A stretch of DNA of 21,620 bases, from contig CAZWVR010000034.1 in the NCBI GenBank assembly GCA_964637235.1, positions 1-21,620 on the forward strand, written 5' to 3'. Made by a program: the position numbers and the translations under genes. Source of the stretch: CAZWVR01 sp964637235 (GTDB lineage Bacteria; Bacteroidota; Bacteroidia; Bacteroidales; S143-33). The notes under the pieces were generated by a model, which worked only from the letters and a program-made list of their open reading frames with translations, did not search any database and was not told where the DNA came from. Positions 15,126 to 21,620 of this stretch are shown here, piece after piece; the first letter of the stretch is position 1; each line of letters begins with the position of its first letter.

Positions 15126-16475
15126 TTAATTAAAAATGGCGAGTATATCTTTAAGGTGTTTAATTTTTACAATTTGTATTTTAGAGTTTTTTTCATTGAT
15201 TTTAGAGAATGCGGATATAAAAATTTTTTCGAAACCGAGTTTTTGAGCTTCTGCGATGCGTTGTTCAGTTCTATATACAGGTTTTATTTCGCCGGCGAGG
15301 CTAATTTCGCCAGCGAAAGCGAATTTACGAGGTATTATAGCGTTTGTGTCGGAGGATAATATAGCCATAGCGACGGGGAGGTCAAGAGCAGTGTCTGTAA
15401 TTTTTATACCACCGGCGATATTTACGAAAACATCTTTTATTCCGAGGCGTACACCGAGGTGTTTTTCAATGACAGCGAGAATCATATTAAGTCTTTTATT
15501 GTCGTAGCCGGTAGCAATTCGTTGAGGGGCACTATATACAGCAGGATTTACTAATGCTTGAACTTCAACCATCAGGGGATTTATACCTTCTACTGCTGAG
15601 GCGATGGCTACTCCGCTTATATTTTCAGAGCTTCCACTGAGAAGTATTTCCGAGGGGTTTTTTATTTCTTCCAGTCCGTTGTTATGCATCTGAAAAATTG
15701 CCAGTTCAGATGTTGCACCGAAGCGATTTTTTACAGCTCGGAGCATACGGAAATTATAGTTTTTTTGACCTCCGAAGTATAGTACAGTATCGACGATATG
15801 TTCTAATATTTTAGGACCGGCAATGGAGCCATCTTTTGTTATATGACCGATGATTAGGAAGGTTGTATTTTTGCGTTTAGCAATATCTTGTAAGAGATAT
15901 GTACTTTCTCGTATTTGTGTGATACTTCCCGGAGTTGATTCTGCGCGTATTGTTTGTAATGTTTGGATTGAGTCTATGATAGCCAGAGAAGGCTTTATTT
16001 CGTCAATAAGAGGGATTATTTTTTCTACTGTTGTTTCGGTAGTAAATAGAGTATTTTCGGAGTTAAGTCCTATACGTTCAGAGCGTAGTTTTATTTGTTC
16101 AAGACTTTCTTCACCTGATACATACAGAGTTTTTATGTTTGCTTTTAAAGCTGCTTGCAAGGCTAATGTAGATTTACCGATACCGGGTTCTCCACTGAGA
16201 AGAATAAGCGTGCCGGGCACAAATCCGCCTCCCAATATGCGGTCAAATTCTTCAAAACCAGAGCTAAAACGTTCAATTGGTTTATTAGAAATTTGACTAA
16301 GTAGTAATGGTGTTTTTACTTTTGTTTTTTTATCTATGATATTTTTATTATTTTCTGCATATATAATTTCCTCTTGAAAAGTGTTCCATTGACCGCAAGT
16401 TGGGCATTTGCCGAGCCAAACAGGCGATACTGTTCCACAATTACGGCATACGTATCTTTTTTTTACTTTGCTCAT
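15126..16475 (-). CDS. radA: DNA repair protein RadA
   Basis: RadA (449 aa) is a RecA-like, DnaB-type helicase-related ATPase that processes recombination branches. In order: a C4 zinc finger (Cys10, Cys13, Cys24, Cys27), Walker A GEPGIGKS at 95-102 (Lys101), Walker B around LAIIDS at 164-169, the RadA-specific KNRFG at 249-253, and a C-terminal Lon-like (S16-fold) domain with VFVNIAGGIKI and AGEISLAGEIKPV. Length is normal and all motifs are intact. Its ATG overlaps the stop of the preceding thiamine-binding gene by four bases (ATGA), which implies translational coupling. Confidence 0.97.
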   Translation of the reverse strand: MSKVKKRYVCRNCGTVSPVWLGKCPTCGQWNTFQEEIIYAENNKNIIDKKTKVKTPLLLSQISNKPIERFSSGFEEFDRILGGGFVPGTLILLSGEPGIGKSTLALQAALKANIKTLYVSGEESLEQIKLRSERIGLNSENTLFTTETTVEKIIPLIDEIKPSLAIIDSIQTLQTIRAESTPGSITQIRESTYLLQDIAKRKNTTFLIIGHITKDGSIAGPKILEHIVDTVLYFGGQKNYNFRMLRAVKNRFGATSELAIFQMHNNGLEEIKNPSEILLSGSSENISGVAIASAVEGINPLMVEVQALVNPAVYSAPQRIATGYDNKRLNMILAVIEKHLGVRLGIKDVFVNIAGGIKITDTALDLPVAMAILSSDTNAIIPRKFAFAGEISLAGEIKPVYRTEQRIAEAQKLGFEKIFISAFSKINEKNSKIQIVKIKHLKDILAIFN

Positions 16476-16783
16476 TTACTGACTTCTCCGATTTTTTCTT
16501 CTATTGATTTGATTTTCTGCTCAATTCTATTACTTTTATTTTTTCTTATGTCAAATTTGACAGTGGCATAAATTCTATTTGCATATGGTTCCAGTACACG
16601 ATATGCCTTTTCGATGATATCAAGGGCTTCGGGCATTGTATCTGTTTCGAAAACGGTTCCCATAGGTGAAAGTTTATATGGATAGCCGCTATTGCGTATC
16701 ATATCAATAACGCGGCTAACGTATTCGCTAACGCTTTCGCCTCTGTCTGTTGGAAATATTGTTAAATCTGTAAGTACTGACAT
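16472..16783 (-). CDS. MTH1187/DUF77 family thiamine-binding protein
   Basis: A 103-aa protein of the UPF0045 (YqgV/MTH1187/YKOF) family, small ferredoxin-like proteins known to bind thiamine or its pieces. It shows the family pattern: LTDLTIFPTD at the N-terminus, ESVSEYVSRVIDMIRNSG, then LSPMGTVFETD (38-48) and a closing strand YATVKFDIR. It lies 6 nt after the S41 protease gene and overlaps radA by 4 nt, so it is in the middle of a three-gene operon. The genome context does not suggest thiamine metabolism, so its role here is open. Confidence 0.88.
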   Translation of the reverse strand: MSVLTDLTIFPTDRGESVSEYVSRVIDMIRNSGYPYKLSPMGTVFETDTMPEALDIIEKAYRVLEPYANRIYATVKFDIRKNKSNRIEQKIKSIEEKIGEVSK

Positions 16784-16789
16784 AGTTAT

Positions 16790-18421
16790 TTATTTTTTGG
16801 GATTTATATTCAGAATTTTTTCATATTTGTTTTTATTAGATAGCACTTTGGTAGCGCTGTCAATAAAAGGATCATTTTGTAGTAGATTTTTGTAGTAATT
16901 GGTATAGTCTCCGTGAATTTTATATAGCCATAAATTTATTATTTTGCTTATTTGCTCATAGTTTTCGGATATATATTGTTCCAAAGATTTGTGTATTTGT
17001 TTTTTTAGTGTGTTAATTTTTGGAGCAAATTTTGGATTTAATGCATTTTTAGCGGAGTCTAAAAATTTTTCAGCCTTAGTTTGATATTTGAAGTTTTCTT
17101 TTTTGAGGAATTCAGCAAGTTCGTTTATATATTTTTCTGAGAATAAGTGTATAGAAGTATCTTTTGGGGAATTATGTTTATAGTAGAATTCAATAGAGAA
17201 TAAAAAGAGCAAGTTGTTTTGTTTTAATTTATTTATGAAATCTGAAATCTTTTCTTTTTTTATCATTATATCAGGGATAATTCCTTTGCTTTCATATACA
17301 ATTCTGCCGTTTTTTGTTTTAAATGGAGTTAGGAGGCTATCTGGGATGTTTTTGAAGTTTTTATGTTTGCTATAATCAATAGCTTGGATACATCTGCCAC
17401 TTGGTATATAATATTTGGCAATAGTAATTTTCATTTGAGTATTATATCCGGTATTAAAGAATTGTTGGACAAGCCCTTTCCCGACAGTTTGCCTTCCTAT
17501 AATTACGCCTCTATCATAGTCTTGCATAGAACCTGCAAATATTTCGGCTGCAGAGGCACTATATTCATTTACAAGGACAGTCATAGGTATATTTGGCAAG
17601 ATGGGTTTATATTGGGTATAGAATTTTTTGTTATATTTTGTTTTTTTCCCTTTTGAATATACAATAAGCATATTTTTAGGTAAGAATATATTTGCGGTAT
17701 TTACAGCTTCTGAAAGGATACCACCGGGATTGTCTCTTAGGTCAATTATAATGCCTTTAATATTTTGTTTTTTAAGTTTTGAGACAGCTTTTTTCATATT
17801 CAGGCTTGTAGATGGATAGAAAGTGTTTATTTTTATGTATCCGAAATTTTCTACTGTTGTATAATAAGATATAGGGTTATCTTTTAATATTGTAAGTTTT
17901 GTTGTAATATTTATTTTTTTGTTTGCCCGTAGTATTGTAATTTTTACAGAGGTATTTTTTGCTCCGCTCATGAGGTTATGTAGTTGATAATATGTAAGAT
18001 TATTGGTTTTTTTGTCATTTATAGCTATTATGATATCTCCTGGGCGTATTCCGGCATTCCATGCAGGAGAATTTTGCAGGACATCAGTGATATAAAATTT
18101 GCCTTTTATTTTAAGGATAAGTATGCCTATACCGGAGAATTTACCTTGTTGTTCAAATTTTGCGATTTCTATTTGATCTTCGTCATAGAATATTGTATAA
18201 GGGTCAAGTTGGTTTAGAGTAGCATTAATACCAGCGGTTATTATTTTTTTTGGTTCTATGGTGTCTATGTAGTTTTCACGTAGTTCTTTAAGGATATTGC
18301 TGTATATTTCCAGATATTGTAGCAGTTGGAAATCTCTATCGTCATCGGTATATATAAAAGCGAGGCTTGATATTATTGTAATGCTGATAATAAACAGTAT
18401 CACGAATTTTTTATTATGCAT
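16790..18421 (-). CDS. C-terminal processing peptidase, S41 family
   Basis: A CtpA/Prc-type serine protease (543 aa) with an N-terminal membrane anchor or signal (about 5-25), expected in the periplasm. A PDZ domain (about 90-170, with SGIGILI and SPAWNAGIRPGDIIIAIN) is followed by the S41 catalytic core: IIIDLRDNPGG at 224-234 and the dyad region with Ser290 (EYSASAAEIF), Lys315 (VGKGLVQ) and Gln319; their 25- and 29-residue spacing matches Prc. The C-terminal region (about 380-543) is Lys-rich and helical. Such enzymes trim C-termini or control wall hydrolases. First gene of the S41-DUF77-radA unit. The PDZ and catalytic residues are all intact. The gene symbol is left blank because Bacteroidetes genomes carry several paralogues. 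Confidence 0.92.
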   Translation of the reverse strand: MHNKKFVILFIISITIISSLAFIYTDDDRDFQLLQYLEIYSNILKELRENYIDTIEPKKIITAGINATLNQLDPYTIFYDEDQIEIAKFEQQGKFSGIGILILKIKGKFYITDVLQNSPAWNAGIRPGDIIIAINDKKTNNLTYYQLHNLMSGAKNTSVKITILRANKKINITTKLTILKDNPISYYTTVENFGYIKINTFYPSTSLNMKKAVSKLKKQNIKGIIIDLRDNPGGILSEAVNTANIFLPKNMLIVYSKGKKTKYNKKFYTQYKPILPNIPMTVLVNEYSASAAEIFAGSMQDYDRGVIIGRQTVGKGLVQQFFNTGYNTQMKITIAKYYIPSGRCIQAIDYSKHKNFKNIPDSLLTPFKTKNGRIVYESKGIIPDIMIKKEKISDFINKLKQNNLLFLFSIEFYYKHNSPKDTSIHLFSEKYINELAEFLKKENFKYQTKAEKFLDSAKNALNPKFAPKINTLKKQIHKSLEQYISENYEQISKIINLWLYKIHGDYTNYYKNLLQNDPFIDSATKVLSNKNKYEKILNINPKK

Positions 18422-18435
18422 TTTATATTTTTTTG

Positions 18436-18466
18436 CAAATATACAATTTTAAGCAAAATAGGGAAA
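18436..18466 (-). promoter_or_regulatory. Putative promoter of the S41 protease-DUF77-radA operon
   Basis: On the - strand, an exact -7 box TATATTTG (18436-18443) is preceded, 19 nt upstream, by TTTC (18463-18466), one base from the TTTG consensus. A start near 18430 would leave a leader of only about 9 nt before the ATG. Confidence 0.5.
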
Positions 18467-18526
18467 TGAATAATTAGAAATTAGGCATAGTCTCTGAGGA
18501 ATATTTTCTGTTGGTGATAACATAAG

Positions 18527-19756
18527 TTAAGGTCTGATGATGTTTTTGATATGAATGTAATACAAAATAGTACTATAAGGAGGAATATTTTGCGTTCCAT
18601 TTGCTCCATATGCGAGAGAGTAGGGTATAATGAAATAAGCTTTATCTTCAATATGCATAGTTTGTTTGATGGCATCTGTTAGAGCGGGGAAGAAGTTTTG
18701 CGAATTAAGCACTCTTTTACATTCACTGCAATATAGATATGCAGTGGGCTTATTTATTATTGAAGCAGAGAATTCTATAATTAGAGTATCGTTTAATGAA
18801 GGTGTGGCGTTTTGTGAATTTACGGTTTCGGGTATATAAATTATACCGTTTGGGAGAGTATCTACGGTAGTTGGTTTGTGGATGAATAGAAATTTTTTTG
18901 TGTTGATCTCTTCGGCGATGTCAGGATCTTTTGATAGTAATCTTACAGTAAAATGTAAGGGACTAAATGGAGGTATGTTATAAGGTGGATTTTGTAAATA
19001 TCCAAGGTTTGGAGGTATATATATTTCTGCCATATCTCCGTCGTTTAGATATGGAATAGCTATTTTTAATCCTGGTACGGGAGAATTCTCGTTTGTAAAA
19101 AGGAATGTATCTCTTATTTGGTATGGTGTAGTGTCGTTTAGGAGATATGCTTTGTATTCAATAGTTATGTTGTTTAGATTTTGGGCATTTATACCTATGC
19201 CGTAGAAGTCGTGTTGTATATATATAGAGCTATCGGCAGTGATGTCAAATTTTTTGAAGTTTGTTTGGATAAATTCATTGAATTCAGAGATTGCATTTGT
19301 AAGAGTTTTTTTTGAGATTATTCTGAAAAATATTGCGATGGTTGCATTTGCGTCGATATTTGGTAAGCTATGTGAGCCATAAGCGAGGTAGTTTGGTAGG
19401 ATAATTATTCCGACGGCTCCATCGTATAGTGTTTGGAGTATTTGTGTTAGATATGGATTTATTTTATTATCTCCGAGAATAAATTTAACAGTATCATTTT
19501 TTATGAAGTATTCGTTTTTGTCAATATTGAAACCGCTGTATTCAAGGGTGATACTGTCTCCGTCCATAAGTTTTGGAGGAGCGCCTTTATATTGGATATG
19601 GTAATAGTATCCTTTTTTAGCTTTATAGAAATCCAGTTTTGTTTGAGAGATAAAGTTTATGATTTGAATTTCTTCTTGTTGTTTATTCAGACGCGATTTT
19701 AGGCAAGAGGTAAAAATTAGTAATATTAGTAGTATTGTGAGCTTATTTAGTTGCAT
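18527..19756 (-). CDS. Lipoprotein with three FKBP-like domains, next to gldG
   Basis: A 409-aa lipoprotein (lipobox IFTSC, Cys18). Three successive segments each end in the FKBP-type strand: AYGSHSLPNIDANATIAIFF (domain 1, about 50-149), GYLQNPPYNIPPFSPLHFTV (domain 2, about 175-275) and AYGANGTQNIPPYSTILYYI (domain 3, about 300-407). The fold-level pattern is clear, but the usual active-site features, such as the VIPGW segment with its tryptophan, are not evident (domain 2 keeps VPGLK), so catalysis of prolyl isomerisation is doubtful. Its start overlaps the end of gldG by 14 bp, implying coupled expression. Flavobacterium GldI is a single-domain PPIase lipoprotein needed for gliding, so a chaperone role for the same machinery is inferred. 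It is not a simple GldI orthologue. Confidence 0.75.
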   Translation of the reverse strand: MQLNKLTILLILLIFTSCLKSRLNKQQEEIQIINFISQTKLDFYKAKKGYYYHIQYKGAPPKLMDGDSITLEYSGFNIDKNEYFIKNDTVKFILGDNKINPYLTQILQTLYDGAVGIIILPNYLAYGSHSLPNIDANATIAIFFRIISKKTLTNAISEFNEFIQTNFKKFDITADSSIYIQHDFYGIGINAQNLNNITIEYKAYLLNDTTPYQIRDTFLFTNENSPVPGLKIAIPYLNDGDMAEIYIPPNLGYLQNPPYNIPPFSPLHFTVRLLSKDPDIAEEINTKKFLFIHKPTTVDTLPNGIIYIPETVNSQNATPSLNDTLIIEFSASIINKPTAYLYCSECKRVLNSQNFFPALTDAIKQTMHIEDKAYFIIPYSLAYGANGTQNIPPYSTILYYIHIKNIIRP

Positions 19757-21500
19757 ATTTATTTTTTCGAATCAGATTTATAATTAAGCCCATAATTATG
19801 ATTATTAGTATAGGAGTAATTAGGTTAAATATTTGCCAGAAAGTTTTTTGCTTGTTTACGATACGTTGATCGAGTAGTCTGAGTTTAAATTCTCTGGAGC
19901 GGATAGACATTAGACCTTTATCGTCGCATAGATAGTTTAAGGCATTGATAATGAATTGTTTATTTCCGTTATATACCATTAGTGAATATTTATCGAATCC
20001 CAATGGCATTATTTCACCAGTTGATTTAACTACGTTTTTTATTATATCTCCGTCTGAGACTACAATCATTTTTGTAGGTTTACTTTCTTGTATAAAATGG
20101 GCACCTTTTGGTAAATATCGTTTTACGAGTCTACCTTTATATAAAGATGGGAATTGTCCTTCTAATAGGACAGCTACTGGTACGTATTGACTATTGAATA
20201 GCTTTTTATTTATAGGTTCAGATATGTTTTTAAGACTGATTTCTATTGGGAAGTTGACGCCGATAATTCGTGTATATTCTGATGTTGTCAGCAGGACAGT
20301 TTTTTTTATTTTAGGATTTTTGCCGACGGTATCGATAGAGCTAACGAATTCTGTTTTTATAGCGTCTAAGTATTTGTTTATAACGTGGTTATTATGAGTT
20401 ATAAGAACAGGGAAGTAATACCAAGGATACCAATGGGTGCGTTCTTGACCTGTTTTTGAGACGCCTTTAAGCATAATTTTTGAGCAATAAACGTCTTGTA
20501 GTAGGTTTGTATTTATTCTAACGCCATAGGTAAATAATTGATCATCAATTTTTATTGTTTGGGTGAGTGCGGGCATAGCAAATGCTCTGTCAAAATAGAA
20601 AACGCTATCCATATCGATATTTACGCCGTCAATTAGCCAGAGAATTTTTCCACCTTTCATTAGGTATTGGTCGATTACGAATTTATCTTTTTCTGAGAAT
20701 GGGAGTGTTGGTTTGGCAATTATGATTGCAGCGAAGCTGTCTAAAATACCGTATTTACCACCTATATTTCCGCGTTTTACGTCATAGTATTCGCTTAAAG
20801 CTTTTTCAATATCCCATACGAATAGTTCTGGCAGTTCACCGTGTCCTGTGATAAAAGCTATTTGTGGTTTTTTTGTTCTGGATATTTTGTAGATAAGGTT
20901 TATAAATTTGTATTCCAGAGTTTGGATAGAGTTGTTAATATTTTCCAGACTTGTTGGAGGATATTGCAGGTCGTTATTTAGAAGGTTTAAGCCATATTCT
21001 TTTGTTATTAGAGTATCTTTTTTTGGATTATATGTTGTGTATGTTATTACAGCAGCGGGGAATATTAGAGTTTTTTTAGCTTCTCCTTGGTTAACTTCTT
21101 GATTTTCAACGGGCACTATTCCTAATTGATATAGATGTTTATATAGAGCTATTCTTTTTTTTTCGTCCATATTTTCGTCGGTGGGGTTTACAAATTCGTA
21201 ATCTAAATTTATGCCTGCATACACTTTAAATTCATCGAGTAGTTCTTTGATGGCACGTTTAAATTTTTTGAAGTTTAAAGGAAGTTGATTTCCTTCCAGA
21301 TACACAGTAATAAAAATTTTTCCATTAAGATTTTTTAAAGTTTTTTTAGTAAAAGAAGATAGAGTGTATCGTTTTTCTGCTGTCATATCAAATCTGGCGA
21401 ATATGTAATAAGAGATTATATTTAAGCTTATAATTATTATGAATATTAAGCTAAGAGATAACAGATTTTTGTTTTTTATTTTTTTTCTTTGGGTATTCAT
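19743..21500 (-). CDS. gldG: GldG, gliding/secretion-associated ABC transporter component
   Basis: GldG (585 aa) belongs to the GldA-GldF-GldG ABC complex of Bacteroidetes. Features: an N-terminal TM (about 14-36) followed by the hallmark RFDMTAEKRYTLS (36-48); an ABC-type uncharacterised extracytoplasmic region with FITGHGELPE (about 217-226), a segment with GGKILWLIDGV and a late IVVSDGDIIKN; the LLDQRIV stretch near the end; and a C-terminal TM (about 557-578) with a short basic tail. This matches the family layout, with a large periplasmic domain between two TMs. The partner permease gldF is usually directly upstream; the 120 bp visible before this start contain a -7 box but no gene end, so gldF is either farther away or elsewhere. 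The downstream FKBP-like lipoprotein gene overlaps by 14 bp. Confidence 0.9.
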   Translation of the reverse strand: MNTQRKKIKNKNLLSLSLIFIIIISLNIISYYIFARFDMTAEKRYTLSSFTKKTLKNLNGKIFITVYLEGNQLPLNFKKFKRAIKELLDEFKVYAGINLDYEFVNPTDENMDEKKRIALYKHLYQLGIVPVENQEVNQGEAKKTLIFPAAVITYTTYNPKKDTLITKEYGLNLLNNDLQYPPTSLENINNSIQTLEYKFINLIYKISRTKKPQIAFITGHGELPELFVWDIEKALSEYYDVKRGNIGGKYGILDSFAAIIIAKPTLPFSEKDKFVIDQYLMKGGKILWLIDGVNIDMDSVFYFDRAFAMPALTQTIKIDDQLFTYGVRINTNLLQDVYCSKIMLKGVSKTGQERTHWYPWYYFPVLITHNNHVINKYLDAIKTEFVSSIDTVGKNPKIKKTVLLTTSEYTRIIGVNFPIEISLKNISEPINKKLFNSQYVPVAVLLEGQFPSLYKGRLVKRYLPKGAHFIQESKPTKMIVVSDGDIIKNVVKSTGEIMPLGFDKYSLMVYNGNKQFIINALNYLCDDKGLMSIRSREFKLRLLDQRIVNKQKTFWQIFNLITPILIIIIMGLIINLIRKNKYATK

Positions 21501-21594
21501 TTTTCAGAATTAGTTTTAGAATATTTAATTTACTTAAAATTAATGATTTATTGTATATTTTTAGGATGAAACCGTTAGTATGTTTTATGTTTTG

Positions 21595-21602
21595 CAAAGC
21601 TA
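21595..21602 (-). promoter_or_regulatory. Putative -7 box of the gldG operon promoter
   Basis: On the - strand, TAGCTTTG is an exact TAnnTTTG match about 94 nt before the gldG ATG. The matching -33 TTTG would fall just beyond the window edge at 21620, so it cannot be checked here. Confidence 0.5.
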
Positions 21603-21620
21603 ATAAAAAAAACTATATAT

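Noticed and set aside
15850..16296. 148-aa + strand frame opposite radA
   Set aside because: It covers the conserved Walker A and B region of radA in antisense and has no family features of its own.
18481..18675. 64-aa - strand frame at the end of the FKBP-like gene with a hydrophobic stretch (IFLLIVLFCITF)
   Set aside because: It overlaps the third FKBP-like domain, which reads through to a normal end in its own frame. The hydrophobic run is a by-product of T-rich DNA in another frame.

Overview
The window looks like chromosomal DNA from an AT-rich member of the Bacteroidetes (Bacteroidota). The support is a T9SS C-terminal sorting domain on a secreted protein, a GldG homologue, a PurM of the long Bacteroidetes type, Bacteroidetes-style promoters (TTTG, about 20 nt, TAnnTTTG), A-rich rather than GGAGG-type start contexts, and lipoproteins and outer-membrane proteins with Gram-negative signals. 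Codon use fits the standard code. I see no rRNA, tRNA, CRISPR array, insertion sequence, integrase or phage gene.

Layout. Positions 1-6127 carry four genes on the + strand: an aldehyde dehydrogenase, purM (purine synthesis), an agmatinase-type ureohydrolase, and a large T9SS-secreted protein with a seven-repeat FG-GAP propeller and Ig-like domains. A bidirectional terminator at 6161-6190 separates them from a long run of - strand genes (6213-21500). Read in the direction of transcription from the right edge, these are: gldG overlapping a lipoprotein with three FKBP-like domains; then a tight three-gene unit of a CtpA-type S41 protease, a thiamine-binding MTH1187/DUF77 protein and radA; then a DPP III-like (M49-type) metallopeptidase lipoprotein with its own terminator; then a signal-peptide-bearing HExxH protein with a WD40-like middle and a predicted outer-membrane barrel end; then smpB, a Cache-GAF-PAS-coiled-coil membrane sensor with no recognisable output domain, and finally rplU-rpmA from a strong promoter with a structured leader.

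How the genes fit together. Much of the - strand run concerns the cell envelope: GldG, an FKBP-like lipoprotein, a periplasmic C-terminal protease, a peptidase lipoprotein and an outer-membrane metalloprotein. It is interleaved with housekeeping genes (radA, smpB, rplU, rpmA). The + strand appears richer in G than C and in T than A in most lines sampled, whichever strand is coding. This suggests that the + strand is the leading strand and that 6213-21500 is read against the fork.

The window is mostly ordinary core genome. I do not see a clear new multi-gene system. The items most worth a second look are the output-less sensor, the degenerate triple-FKBP lipoprotein coupled to gldG, the HExxH/propeller/barrel fusion, and the rplU leader.
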